A DNA stretch of 26,791 nt from JACQFZ01 sp036396275 (GCA_036396275.1 DASWLD010000183.1:1-26791), one strand, 5' to 3'; positions 16,227-25,129 are shown, counted from the stretch's first letter. Notes: generated by a model not told the origin, from the letters alone. Program-made: numbers and translations.

Positions 16227-16444
16227 GAGGTCGCGATCTCGATTTCGAAGGCCGGTGGTGTTTTCCGACAACGCCGAACGCGCGTTAACTGACGAAAGAA
16301 TCGTGGGAGCGCGACAAACAATCAAGAACGCAGCTGATCTGCGGACAACACGATGGGACGAGTGGCGAAATCCGAGGTTGGCGCCGACCCCAAACCAACG
16401 AAGATTCGCGCGGAGGAAACCGCGCTCGCTCGGCGGTCCTTCGC
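16227..16444 (-). other. 218-base gap upstream of the long beta-helix gene
   Basis: This gap between the ATPase stop and the beta-helix lipoprotein start should hold a promoter for the latter. I see a small inverted repeat CGCAG-CTGAT-CTGCG at 16329-16343 and a near-palindrome GGTTGGCGCCGACC at 16376-16389. An ACCGC/GCGGT stem also lies just after the ATPase stop and could act as a weak terminator. No convincing -35/-10 pair is visible. Confidence 0.25.
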
Positions 16445-17509
16445 CTATTTTTGCTTTCCGCCGCCCTTACGTTCGTTGGACGACGGAACCACGGTCGGCA
16501 ACTCTCCGGCGATGCGACGCAACAGATTTTCGATATTCGCCATGCGTCCGGTCAGCGCGTTGAGCGCCGGCACCAGCGCGTCTATTTGCGTCATGCGCTG
16601 CCCCACCCCGATCAGCGCGCGCGTTTGATCCCGCAGTTCCTGCTGATAGTCGTTACCCGCGGGGCGATTGCGCAGGCGCTGCTGATTGACGCGCTTCGCG
16701 TACGGCAACCAATGTAATTCCTCGACGGCACCGTTCAGGATGACCTCGGTGACCTTGGGTTGGCTGTCGGCATACGCGCACACGAGCGCGGTGTCGCACA
16801 GGGTATTGATCAATCGCGGGAGCCCTCCCGTGTATTTGTAAATTACCGACCACGTGGCGGGCGAAAAGAGTTCCCCATCGGTTGCGCCGGCGACGAACAG
16901 ACGGTGCAGGATGTACGCCTTGGTATCGCCCTCGGAGAGCGACCGCAGGTGGTAGCGCAACCGAACCCGCTGCAACAACTGTTCAAGCTCGGGCGCCTCC
17001 AGCGTTTCATTCAATTGCGGCTGACCGACGAGAATAACGTGCAGCACTTTTTCCTTTTTCGTTTCCAAGCCCGACAACATACGAATCTCTTCCAGCACTT
17101 TGGAACTGAGGTTGTGGGCGTCGTCCACCACGAGCACCAGCTGCCGACCTTGTTGAAACTGATCGACCAGAAAAGTGTTCAGCATATCGATCAGTTCGAC
17201 TTTCTTCGCGTTGAACGGATTCAGTCCGAATTCCACCAACACGGCTTGTAGAAACTCGACTTCATCCAACTGCGTCTGAAATATCTTCGCGACGAGTACG
17301 TTTTGGTCGAGTTCGGACAGCAGCTTCTGAATCAAGGTCGTCTTACCGCAACCGATCTCCCCGGTGATCACCACGAATCCGTCTCGATTCCAGACGGTGT
17401 AATCCATATACGCCTTGGCGCGGGAATGCGCTTCGCTCATATAGATGAAGTCCGTATCGGGGGTCAGTCGAAACGGAAAATCTCTTAAGGAGAAGTATTC
17501 GAGGTACAC
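16445..17509 (-). CDS. XrtA-associated AAA ATPase (ExeA/GspA-like)
   Basis: A 354-residue P-loop ATPase of the XrtA-associated family (TIGR03015), related to the ExeA/GspA ATPase domain. It begins at a GTG (17509) as (M)YLEYFSLRDFPF, the typical start of this group. The Walker A motif is GEIGCGKT (50-57), the Walker B is LVLVVDDAHN (124-133), sensor-like ILVGQPQLNE follows, and GGLPRLINTLCDTALV closes the AAA core. The C-terminal 90 residues are variable and polar, ending in a Lys/Gly-rich tail. Its role in EPS systems is not established; an energy-dependent regulatory or assembly role at the inner membrane is likely. It lies three bases after the outer-membrane barrel gene and is the last gene of the export operon. 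Confidence 0.93.
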   Translation of the reverse strand: MYLEYFSLRDFPFRLTPDTDFIYMSEAHSRAKAYMDYTVWNRDGFVVITGEIGCGKTTLIQKLLSELDQNVLVAKIFQTQLDEVEFLQAVLVEFGLNPFNAKKVELIDMLNTFLVDQFQQGRQLVLVVDDAHNLSSKVLEEIRMLSGLETKKEKVLHVILVGQPQLNETLEAPELEQLLQRVRLRYHLRSLSEGDTKAYILHRLFVAGATDGELFSPATWSVIYKYTGGLPRLINTLCDTALVCAYADSQPKVTEVILNGAVEELHWLPYAKRVNQQRLRNRPAGNDYQQELRDQTRALIGVGQRMTQIDALVPALNALTGRMANIENLLRRIAGELPTVVPSSNERKGGGKQK

Positions 17510-17512
17510 GGG

Positions 17513-18847
17513 CTACCACCTTGCCGGAAGGCTGTTGTAGGCGATACTCAGGACGACGCGATCTTCGTCGAAATCGGACGAGGCGATCGTACTCCGTCGG
17601 GTTCGACGCGCGAGCGTCAGGCCGCCTAACACGGTACGCGTGAACTTGTACTGCAAGCCTGTGGTCACGGATCGATCCGTGTCCTCGCGCATCACCACGG
17701 GGAAAAACGTTTCGACGTAGGTCACCGATCCGCCGCCGCTCACTCGAGCGGAAAACTGGCGGGAGTATTGTATATTCGCGCCCTTGGCGTCCTCGTTGTT
17801 CGCCTGCGCCAATTCAAAGTCACGCTCGGCCCGAAACGCGGAAAAGGCCGCGGTCCCGCCCCCGAGTCCGGTCGAGTACAACAGCGTTACCGTCTTGGAA
17901 GTGAAGATGTCCGACGAACTTACGGACAGCGGGACGCCTGACACTCCCGTTCCCCCGGATCCCGCCAGTAGTTCGGTTGCGGTGTCCGACAGCCCCCGAG
18001 CAGCGGTCAGTGAAAAGGCCGAGTCCGACCCAAGCTCGCGCGACCAAATGAGGCGCCCGAGTCCGCCACGGACTTCGGGTTGGCCGCTTCGATCGATGCG
18101 GGTTTCGCCGACATCCAACGAAAAGGTGTTGCGAGCGCGTCGATTGACGAGTCCGACGGTTGTTTCATTCGTGCGAAAATCGAAGTTCGTGCCGACGCCG
18201 GCGTTGTCAAAACGAACAGACTCCGCGACGTGTGCGATCGAGAGCGTCGTGAGCGCGGAGTAACGATAGAACCATCGGGCGGTACCGCTGCGTCGCGTAT
18301 TGTCCGCGTCGCTGGCGGCGACACTGGTATTGTCGGTGTCGGAAAATGTATTGGTCGCGTAACGCGCCCCCACCTGCACCGTATTCACCGGATTGGGCCG
18401 CCAGAAAACATCCGGGCCCGTGGAAAAGACGTTCGCGTTTACGCGGTTCGCCGGCGTGTCCGCCTGCGTCGGGTTGGCCGTCACCTGCGTGTAGACGTCG
18501 TTGAAAGACCACTGAAACGCTTCCGGCAGCGGTTTCCACACAAGCGCTCCATCCAACCCGAGAGTCGATTCGTCCTGAAACGTATTGTTCTGGTAGTTGC
18601 GGTACGACGCACGCGCGGCGATGCGCGCGTCCAACTCACGGTCCGCCTGGCTGAGATTGAAGCCGCTATCCAACACTTGCGTCAATCCGCTCTTTTTATC
18701 GGTCGGCGTCAAACTAAGGTTGTCGCTGTAATCGGCGGAATAGGACAACGAGTACGTATACTCGCCCGCAGCCGCCGTTTGCACCGCCAGGAGCGTCGCA
18801 CTCATCATTACGGCCGCCGCAACGGCACACGTCCGCCGCCGACGCAT
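17513..18847 (-). CDS. XrtA/PEP-CTERM-type outer-membrane beta-barrel protein
   Basis: A 444-residue exported protein with an Arg-rich N-terminus, a hydrophobic core and a likely signal peptidase I site after AAA (residue 27). The mature part is built of alternating polar/hydrophobic beta-strands with Tyr, Asp, Asn and Thr-rich turns and ends in an aromatic residue (ARW). That pattern fits an outer-membrane barrel, and the position between the kinase-like gene and the ATPase matches the XrtA locus family TIGR03016. A role as an EPS secretion pore or accessory is inferred from the locus only. The start is three bases after the stop of the kinase-like gene, with a weak ribosome-binding sequence. 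Confidence 0.85.
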   Translation of the reverse strand: MRRRRTCAVAAAVMMSATLLAVQTAAAGEYTYSLSYSADYSDNLSLTPTDKKSGLTQVLDSGFNLSQADRELDARIAARASYRNYQNNTFQDESTLGLDGALVWKPLPEAFQWSFNDVYTQVTANPTQADTPANRVNANVFSTGPDVFWRPNPVNTVQVGARYATNTFSDTDNTSVAASDADNTRRSGTARWFYRYSALTTLSIAHVAESVRFDNAGVGTNFDFRTNETTVGLVNRRARNTFSLDVGETRIDRSGQPEVRGGLGRLIWSRELGSDSAFSLTAARGLSDTATELLAGSGGTGVSGVPLSVSSSDIFTSKTVTLLYSTGLGGGTAAFSAFRAERDFELAQANNEDAKGANIQYSRQFSARVSGGGSVTYVETFFPVVMREDTDRSVTTGLQYKFTRTVLGGLTLARRTRRSTIASSDFDEDRVVLSIAYNSLPARW

Positions 18848-18850
18848 CCG

Positions 18851-19777
18851 CTACGACTTCCCACTAATACTCATGTTGCGGCTCGGAACTAGGCCGACTC
18901 CCGCCAAACGCGCCAGCCAGCCGAGTACGCCTCGACGACCGCCGGGCAGCGAAGGCATATCGCTGAACACGGCGCCCAGCAGCTTCTTGTCCCCAATCAT
19001 CTTCGCGGCATTCGTGACTTGCGATTCGGTAACGCAGCCGTACGGCACCACCAAAACGACGTAGTCCGCCAGCTCGACGAGAACCCGAGTGTCAGCCGAG
19101 TCGTAGATCGGCGGCGCGTTCATCACCACGTACCGATCCGCGTGGCGCGCGCGCAGCTCGCTCAGCAATTGACTCATCTTTGCCAGCGTGAAGTACTCCG
19201 CCATATGATCCTGCGTCTTCCCGGCCGGTATGACTCGCAAGCGCGGCAATCCGACCGGATGAATGATCTGCTCCAATCGTACGGACGCGCTGCGCAGATA
19301 GTCGGTAATCCCGCGCTCGTCCGCCGACGGAACCAAACGATCGATGAATGGCGCCCCAAGATCACAGTTGACCAGCACGGCGGTCTTGCTGTCATCGAGA
19401 GAAAACGAAACCGCGAGGTTCGTCGCGATCACGGCGCTGTCCCGCCCCTTGGCGCAGGATGTGACCATGATCGTGCAGTTCTCCCGCGCCGCCTGAAGAA
19501 TCTTTGTGCGAAGATCCCGAAACGCCATTGCCGCCCGCGCGTCGGCCATACCGGAATAAATAATTTGGCGCTCGGCCAGATTCTGCTGATCCAGCAACCA
19601 AGGTTCTTCCATTTTCCGGAGTGCGACGGCCGCGGCGGCCTCCCGCGACTGACGATCCGCGAGCGAACGCCCTGGCGCCGGCACCAGATCGGTACCTGCT
19701 TTCCGGGTGCCCGCGCTCGATGCAAGTTGCATCCCGCGCGCACGCGCTTTGGCCAACGCCGATTCGATCTTGCTCAT
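18851..19777 (-). CDS. BY-kinase-like protein with degraded Walker motifs (XrtA tyrosine autokinase slot)
   Basis: A 308-residue CpsD/CapB-like protein in the position of the XrtA tyrosine autokinase (TIGR03018). The fold is recognisable: MSKIESALAKA at the N-terminus, AFRDLRTKIL before the P-loop, then TSCAKGRDSA (106-115). A kinase would have a GEGKT-type loop; here the lysine position is Ser114 and the following Thr/Ser is Ala115. Walker A' reads LVNCDLG (135-141), with Asn in place of the first Asp and Gly in place of Arg. The Walker B-like segment reads VVMNAPP (217-223), with Asn in place of Asp. The C-terminus has no tyrosine cluster. It probably cannot hydrolyse ATP or autophosphorylate and may serve as a structural partner of the chain-length protein. 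The frame is intact, so it is not a simple pseudogene. Confidence 0.85.
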   Translation of the reverse strand: MSKIESALAKARARGMQLASSAGTRKAGTDLVPAPGRSLADRQSREAAAAVALRKMEEPWLLDQQNLAERQIIYSGMADARAAMAFRDLRTKILQAARENCTIMVTSCAKGRDSAVIATNLAVSFSLDDSKTAVLVNCDLGAPFIDRLVPSADERGITDYLRSASVRLEQIIHPVGLPRLRVIPAGKTQDHMAEYFTLAKMSQLLSELRARHADRYVVMNAPPIYDSADTRVLVELADYVVLVVPYGCVTESQVTNAAKMIGDKKLLGAVFSDMPSLPGGRRGVLGWLARLAGVGLVPSRNMSISGKS

Positions 19778-19781
19778 GGAC

Positions 19782-21332
19782 TCACGACCCCCCTGTCAGT
19801 TTAAGCACGCCGCTGACCGCGACGACAGCAAGCGTCAGAAGCACGACTCCCGCCAGCAGATTCAGGCTTCGTCCCAGGCGAACCGATTGGTTCGGTGTCA
19901 TCAGGGCGGGCACCGCCGCTAACACCGGAACGCCGGTCCGCTCCCAAACCAACGCGGGCACACGAAAGCGCGGATCGACTTGCCCGAGCGCAACGAGTAC
20001 GCCGAGCGGCAACAAGGCTCCCAACAACACGCCGGCAATCGCAAAGTGCATGAACCGCAGACCGCTCGGTTGCACCGGCAGCGTCGCCGCTTCCTGAATC
20101 CGCATCGTCAATCCCTGCTGGTTCGTATCAAGATTCTTGGAAACGCGCGCGTTTTCTCGCCGCTTGAGAAGGTCGTGATAGATGTCGCGATTGACTTCAT
20201 AGTCTCGCGTCAACTCGGCCAACATCGCCTCACCGCCGTACAGTTTTTGCGCCCGCGCTATTTCCGTGCTCAACAACAGTTTCGTTTCTTCGAGCCTGGC
20301 GGCGAGCGTTTGAATATTGGTGTTCGTATCGAGAAGTTCCGTGCGCAACTTTTGGTAAATGGGGTTCACTCGAACGGTTTCATCGACCGACGACTGGTCA
20401 TCGGAGGCCACCGAGCTGCTTGTCGCTTCGCGCTTCTGGCGCTCCGTTTTCACCGAACCGCGCAATTCCTCGATTTGATGCCTCAACCGAATCACATCCG
20501 GGTATGTGTCGAGATAGCTCAAGCGCAGCGTGTCCAGCTGGTTTTGCAGCTCCGCGATGCGGGCGATGTACTGTCCCTCGCGCGTTACGCTCGTCGCGAG
20601 CACCGCTTCGCCGGACAGCTGACTCTCGAGCGAAGACTTCTTGATACGCGCCTCCTTGATGGCGAGCGTGGTTTTTTCGATCCCCCCCCGTAGTTCGGTG
20701 ATTTTCCGCGTCACTTCCACTTCGGTTCCTGGCCGCGCATCGACGTGCGTGGTGCGAAAGTCCTTTAGCGCCTGTTCGGCTTGCGTGAGCTTCTGGTGAT
20801 AGATCTTCACCTGACTGTCTATGAACTCGAACGCGTCCGCGCTTTCGCGCGTCTGAGCCGCCGAGCTTTGCTCGATGAACAAGTCGGCGAACTGCTGCGC
20901 GGTGCTATAGGCACGCTGCGGATCGCTGTCCTCGAACTCGATCTTGACCAGGTTGGCGCCCACGTTCGTGACGCGTGTGTGTTTCTTCACGTACTCCATG
21001 GTTCTTTCCGAATCGAGCCGGGACGGGCTGTTCGCGAGCCACCCTGCCTGTTGCAACACCGGGTCGAGGATCCTTCGGCTGAAAATCAACTCCCGCGCGA
21101 TCTTGGCGCGATCGGTCGACGTCGTCGCCACCGCCGTTCCTTGCATCAACGGCTGAATGATGTTGCGTTCTTCCACGTAGATGGTGGCCGAGGCGGAATA
21201 GTTCTTCGGCCAGTGAAAACCGACGAAAACGAAGGTAACGGCGATCGTTGCAAATGCAGCAACCACAAGGTAGCGCCACCGCAGCGCCTCGCCCAACAGT
21301 ATTCGTGCAACATATGCGATCGGTACATTCAT
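19782..21332 (-). CDS. XrtA-type polysaccharide chain-length determinant (Wzz/PCP family)
   Basis: A 516-residue inner-membrane co-polymerase, TIGR03007-like, that controls EPS chain length and links the periplasm to the kinase-type partner. I start at the ATG at 21332 (MNVPIAYVARILLGEALRW), preceded by GGGGTG. The first membrane helix is about residues 20-40, followed by the Wzz domain with ASATIYVEERN. A long coiled-coil periplasmic region holds many Gln, Glu and Arg residues, then comes the PxxP-like VQPSGLR before a second helix (about 435-458). A third hydrophobic stretch near the C-terminus (LNLLAGVVLLTLAVVAVSGV) is visible. It is four bases upstream of the kinase-like gene and 43 bases downstream of the export lipoprotein gene. 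Confidence 0.93.
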   Translation of the reverse strand: MNVPIAYVARILLGEALRWRYLVVAAFATIAVTFVFVGFHWPKNYSASATIYVEERNIIQPLMQGTAVATTSTDRAKIARELIFSRRILDPVLQQAGWLANSPSRLDSERTMEYVKKHTRVTNVGANLVKIEFEDSDPQRAYSTAQQFADLFIEQSSAAQTRESADAFEFIDSQVKIYHQKLTQAEQALKDFRTTHVDARPGTEVEVTRKITELRGGIEKTTLAIKEARIKKSSLESQLSGEAVLATSVTREGQYIARIAELQNQLDTLRLSYLDTYPDVIRLRHQIEELRGSVKTERQKREATSSSVASDDQSSVDETVRVNPIYQKLRTELLDTNTNIQTLAARLEETKLLLSTEIARAQKLYGGEAMLAELTRDYEVNRDIYHDLLKRRENARVSKNLDTNQQGLTMRIQEAATLPVQPSGLRFMHFAIAGVLLGALLPLGVLVALGQVDPRFRVPALVWERTGVPVLAAVPALMTPNQSVRLGRSLNLLAGVVLLTLAVVAVSGVLKLTGGS

Positions 21333-21375
21333 GAAAACACCCCGCTGACCTCGCTTGGTCTCGCCCACTCACATG

Positions 21376-22041
21376 CTAGAAGATGCGCTCCGGCACCGTC
21401 AGAACATCGCCGGGCAACAGCATGACGTTGGTCTCGAGCCGACCTTTGTTCAAAATATCGCCGAGATCGATGGCGATTACCTGCGCCTTGTCCTTGACCC
21501 GGCGATATAGCTTCGTCCGGTTGGGCGCCGCAAAATCGTTGACACCCCCGGCTTCGAGAATCGCGTCCATCACAGTCATTCCGCGTCGATACGGCATGGA
21601 CTTCGGCGTACGCACCGCGCCGGTGATGCGAATACGCGACAGAAATTCGTGGCTGCGCAGGTTGGTCACGATCACCGTCACGCTCGGATCGCGAACGTAC
21701 GCAGCGAGCTTGTCCTTCACGACCTTGGCCACCTGCTCCGGGGTCAGGCCACCGGCGCGAACGTCACCGATCAGCGGAACGGAAATCATCCCATCCGGCC
21801 GCACCGGCACGGCGACGGAAAGTTCCGGATTGCGCCATACGCTGATCTGCAGCCCGTCGTCGACCCCGATGCGATACGTCTCTTCGATCAGCGCACCCGG
21901 CTGACTTGCCTGTTGCGCGTTGAGAAGTTCCTCGCTGCCCGCACATGCCGCCAGCAATAACGGTATCGCGAGAAACAGAAAACGGGCGACGACTCTTGGC
22001 GCGCCGAGCGCAACCCCGGTATGTTTGATATTCGTTGACAT
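21376..22041 (-). CDS. XrtA-type EPS export lipoprotein (Wza-like)
   Basis: A 221-residue outer-membrane export lipoprotein of the XrtA family (TIGR03027). It forms or contributes to the channel for polymer exit. Starting at the ATG at 22041 gives a signal sequence with the lipobox LLLAAC (Cys33). The Poly_export domain follows with YRIGVDDGLQISVWRNPELS, VRPDGMISVPLIGDVRAGG and LAAYVRDPSVTVIV. Then come SLBB-like elements (GAVRTPKSMPYRRGMTVMDAILEAGGVNDFA and MLLPGDVLTVPERIF). It is the first gene of the export operon and is divergent from the J-domain gene. The upstream AGAGGT is about 11 bases from the ATG, slightly long. Confidence 0.93.
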   Translation of the reverse strand: MSTNIKHTGVALGAPRVVARFLFLAIPLLLAACAGSEELLNAQQASQPGALIEETYRIGVDDGLQISVWRNPELSVAVPVRPDGMISVPLIGDVRAGGLTPEQVAKVVKDKLAAYVRDPSVTVIVTNLRSHEFLSRIRITGAVRTPKSMPYRRGMTVMDAILEAGGVNDFAAPNRTKLYRRVKDKAQVIAIDLGDILNKGRLETNVMLLPGDVLTVPERIF

Positions 22042-22083
22042 ACGGCTATCTACCTCTTTCGCTGCTACGTCTCTACAATAGTT

Positions 22084-22100
22084 CCGAAACGACACTTCGG
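22084..22100. promoter_or_regulatory. Inverted repeat in the divergent region between the export and J-domain genes
   Basis: CCGAA-ACGACAC-TTCGG forms a perfect 5-base inverted repeat with a 7-base spacer, in the 89 bases separating the export gene start (22041) and the J-domain gene start (22131). It could be an operator governing both, but no promoter elements are clear. Confidence 0.25.
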
Positions 22101-22130
22101 TACGGCAAAAACGCAAGATTCAACCTGGTC

Positions 22131-23018
22131 GTGAACGACTACGCCCGCAACTACCGTATTCTCGGCGTTCCTGAAAACTGCAGCCTCGACGCACTGAAGG
22201 CGGCCCGTCGACGCCTCGTGAAAACTTGGCACCCCGACCGATTTGCGGCCGGCGGCGCGATGAAGCACCAGGCCGAGGAACGGATCAGGGACATTAACGC
22301 GGCCTTCGAGCATCTAATCGACCATTACAAGAAATTCGGAGCCCTGCCCGTACCTTCCGCTAACACAATCGCGGCAGCGTCACCCACTGCAACCGATCGG
22401 CCGCCCAATGACGCGGAAGCCGGGTCGCCCGTCGATTCTTTCCGGAGCGGTTTCACGCCGCCCCCTCGCCAGCAGTACACGTCGACCGCCATCCGCACCA
22501 TCCTCATCCTCGCGGTGCTGCTGATTGGCACGGAGGCGGGACGCGTCGTGTTCACGCAGGACGGACAAACCATCGATACCTCCTCGCTAGATCCAACCAT
22601 ACCCGACAGCCCGATCCTCTCCGGAAAACCTTCGCTACCCGTCGTCCCCAACCTTTTCACCATCGGTTCCACGTTTGGCGAGGTGTACGCCGCCCAAGGG
22701 GCTCCGGCGGCGATTGAAAAAGACGTATGGCGATATGGGAAATCGTCTGTCTACTTCGCCGACGGGGTCGTTACGTCTTGGGAAGAAGACCCCGAGAATC
22801 CGCTCAAGACCACGCTGCCAGTAGGATCCGCGCCTCACGTTCCCGAAACATTCACCGTGGGATCGACGAAAGCCAAAGTTCGCGCCCTCGAAGGCACACC
22901 GCTCGTCGAAACAGCCACACTCTGGGACTATGGCCTATCCAAAGTTCACTTTCGCGATGGCCTCGTCTTCGACTGGGAGAGTTCTCCCATGCGCCCGCTC
23001 AAGGCGCGCCGCCCGTGA
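22131..23018 (+). CDS. J-domain membrane protein with tandem C-terminal repeat
   Basis: A 295-residue protein started here at the GTG at 22131, giving (M)NDYARNYRILGV; a TTG at 22035 in the same frame would overlap the divergent gene and is unlikely. Residues 1-70 are a J domain with the HPD motif at 34-36 in LVKTWHPDRF, which should stimulate an Hsp70 ATPase. A low-complexity Pro/Ala linker leads to a single hydrophobic segment (about 120-135), placing the C-terminus outside the cytoplasm. Two repeats of about 51 residues follow (176-226 and 241-291): FTIGSTFGEVYAAQGAP and FTVGSTKAKVRALEGTP, each then W-x-YG-x-S-x-V-x-F-x-DG-x-V and a PLK end. The repeat's function is unknown. It converges on the sugar transferase gene, 23 bases away. 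Confidence 0.82.
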   Translation: MNDYARNYRILGVPENCSLDALKAARRRLVKTWHPDRFAAGGAMKHQAEERIRDINAAFEHLIDHYKKFGALPVPSANTIAAASPTATDRPPNDAEAGSPVDSFRSGFTPPPRQQYTSTAIRTILILAVLLIGTEAGRVVFTQDGQTIDTSSLDPTIPDSPILSGKPSLPVVPNLFTIGSTFGEVYAAQGAPAAIEKDVWRYGKSSVYFADGVVTSWEEDPENPLKTTLPVGSAPHVPETFTVGSTKAKVRALEGTPLVETATLWDYGLSKVHFRDGLVFDWESSPMRPLKARRP

Positions 23019-23041
23019 GCCAATGGCAAACCAAATAGCAG

Positions 23042-24430
23042 TTATCTCGCGCCCCTTCCGAACAGCACCACCTCCGCCGTCTGCAAAAGAATTACCATGT
23101 CCAAGAACAGTGAGTGATTCTTAGCGTAGTACAAGTCGTACTGAAGCTTCTTTACCGCGTCTTCCGTGGACGAACCGTAGCTATAGCGAATCTGTGCCCA
23201 ACCGGTAATGCCCGGCTTCACGGTGTGTCGGCTCTGGTAGTAAGGAACTTCCTTAACAAGTTCCTTCACAAAATACGGCCGCTCGGGGCGCGGACCGACA
23301 AAACTCATGTCTCCGCGCAGCACGTTGAATATCTGCGGCAGCTCATCAATTCTGAGCAAGCGGATAATCCGACCTATCCGGGTGATGCGATCGTCGTCCT
23401 TTTGCGCCCAACGCGGCGTGCCGTCACTTTCGGCGTCCTGACGCATGCTTCTGAACTTCATGATGTTAAACGTGCGTCCAAACTCACCTACGCGCTCTTG
23501 GCGATACAAGATAGGCAGGCCGCTTTCCAGATAAATTAGGATCGCGGTAAGCAACATTACTGGGAGAGTCAGACTAAGCAAGACAAAGCCAAGGAGTACA
23601 TCGAAGATTCGCTTTACCACGTACTTGTACGATCCGTGCGCAAACCCATCGGAAAATACAATCCAGCTGGGATTCAGACACTCGAGCTGCACCTGACCGG
23701 TTTCTCGCTCGAAGAAGCTGGATAAGTCGGTGACCTCGACGCCTTCGACCTTGCATTGCAACAGTTCGGTCATCGGAACACCGCCGTTTCGACGATCACG
23801 GACTCCGACCACTATCTCGTCGACGGCATGCTTGTAAACGATCGAAAGGAGCGAGTCCGTTTCCTTCAGCACCTTGCCGTTGTCGACCGAGTGCTCCTTT
23901 GCCGACAGCGGAAGATAACCCACCAAATGAAATCGGTGTTCGCTGGAACTTTCACGCAAAAGCTTCCCGACGCCGTTGGCGCGCGTTCCAGTCCCCAAGA
24001 CCAGCACGCGTCGCTGCAACGCCGCCTGGTCGACCACGCGAAAGAAGATCATGCGCAAGAGCGCGGTTCCGGAAAGCGCGATCAAAAAAGCGATACCGAA
24101 AACGCCGCGACCGAGGAAGAACGCCGGATGGATGTAGAAGATGAGCGCCATACCAACCGACCCGAGCATGAAACTGGCGGCGAACTTCGCGTAGTAGGGC
24201 CAATTTCCTTTCGGTATCTCTCGGGTATACAGGCCGAGCGTTGTCATGCAGGTGAGAATGACCGCGGCGAAAACCAAACCTTGCGGCCAAAGCGGTTTTA
24301 TCTTTTCAAGGTCGGCGGGGTCGAACCGAATGGCGGAACCGAGATAGATTGAGCCGAACAGCACGCCCGCTTCCGCCAAGGCCAATAGCAGAAGCTGAAC
24401 CGGCATGTAATGCCGGAATATACGAACCAT
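23042..24430 (-). CDS. Initiating undecaprenyl-phosphate sugar transferase, XrtA/PEP-CTERM type
   Basis: A 462-residue polyisoprenyl-phosphate hexose-1-phosphate transferase of the XrtA family (TIGR03013). It begins MVRIFRHYMPVQ at the ATG at 24430, the usual family start, although the upstream ribosome-binding sequence is weak; a longer frame to 24526 is rejected. The N-terminal half has several membrane helices and a CoA-binding-like Rossmann part (RRVLVLGTGTRANGV). The catalytic bacterial sugar transferase domain starts at KRIFDVLLGFVLL and contains LPILYRQERVGEFGRTF, IMKFRSMRQDAE, RIDELPQIFNVLRGDMSFVG, PRPERPYFV and PGITGWAQIRY. It attaches the first sugar-phosphate to undecaprenyl phosphate. 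It is followed by the converging J-domain gene and separated from the export operon by it. Confidence 0.95.
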   Translation of the reverse strand: MVRIFRHYMPVQLLLLALAEAGVLFGSIYLGSAIRFDPADLEKIKPLWPQGLVFAAVILTCMTTLGLYTREIPKGNWPYYAKFAASFMLGSVGMALIFYIHPAFFLGRGVFGIAFLIALSGTALLRMIFFRVVDQAALQRRVLVLGTGTRANGVGKLLRESSSEHRFHLVGYLPLSAKEHSVDNGKVLKETDSLLSIVYKHAVDEIVVGVRDRRNGGVPMTELLQCKVEGVEVTDLSSFFERETGQVQLECLNPSWIVFSDGFAHGSYKYVVKRIFDVLLGFVLLSLTLPVMLLTAILIYLESGLPILYRQERVGEFGRTFNIMKFRSMRQDAESDGTPRWAQKDDDRITRIGRIIRLLRIDELPQIFNVLRGDMSFVGPRPERPYFVKELVKEVPYYQSRHTVKPGITGWAQIRYSYGSSTEDAVKKLQYDLYYAKNHSLFLDMVILLQTAEVVLFGRGAR

Positions 24431-24993
24431 CGACAACCGCAATGGCGTTGCGCCACGCAGTCTGCGTCCAACCAATTCACCGGCGGCGTTGGACCAATAA
24501 AACTCAGACCCACCCGAATCAGCCACTACTGCCCCCTGTTTCTATTTTTACGCTTTGTTTTTCGTATCACTCTGGGCATGCGCGCGATTTCTCGCGGCAA
24601 GCTGCCAGCCCAGATGCACCCTGTACAACTCACTCTACTGCCGTGGTGCTACAAGCCGATGACGGACGCACGTGTTAAGCGCGCAACCGAGCCGCCGACC
24701 TTTCCTCATTCGACGAGGAACAATTTACGGGGTGCAAAATCTTCTAAGGGAGGGAGTTAGGAACTCTTGTACTTATTTTTGTGCTGCAACTTTACAGCAC
24801 TCCTATCCCGAGTAGGCGCACTTTGCAATTCGGATTCCGCGCCCAGTGCCGTCCTGGCACAGCTACCTCGTGTTCGGAATCGCTAGCCCAACTGAACGTG
24901 CCCCTTGTTATCGTTCGACCGCGGTCTAGCGTGCACCCTGCCGCGCATTCTACCAAAACGCTTTTATCACTATCTGGGGAAACGACGAACGGT

Positions 24994-25008
24994 TGAGTCA
25001 TCGACTCA
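24994..25008. promoter_or_regulatory. Perfect inverted repeat, possible operator or hairpin
   Basis: TGAGTC-ATC-GACTCA is a 15-base perfect palindrome with a 3-base centre. A run of five T lies about eight bases further on the plus strand, so a weak terminator is possible, but no plus-strand gene precedes it. Confidence 0.25.
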
Positions 25009-25129
25009 CGATCAAACTTTTTCAGATCAAGAACATATTTCTTCAGTTTGTAATCCTTCGATGCTAATGCAGTACACTAAGTTTCGTGAATTATTCGATG
25101 TTTAATTTTCCTTAGCGCTTTTTAGTAAT

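Noticed and set aside
18851..19777. Pseudogene reading of the degraded kinase
   Set aside because: The frame is uninterrupted, starts and stops fit the operon spacing, and the rest of the fold is conserved; loss of catalysis is more likely than gene decay.
22035..22130. Upstream TTG start for the J-domain protein
   Set aside because: It would overlap the start of the divergent export gene and add a 32-residue leader with no J-domain character; the GTG at 22131 gives the usual N-terminus.
24410..24760. Plus-strand open frame of 116 codons reaching into the long gap
   Set aside because: It overlaps the start of the sugar transferase on the other strand, has no ribosome-binding site and no family feature.
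24855..24875. TGGCAC resembling a sigma-54 -24 element on the plus strand
   Set aside because: The expected TTGC about five bases further is absent (the sequence there is CCTC), and the site lies over 400 bases from the nucleotidyltransferase start.
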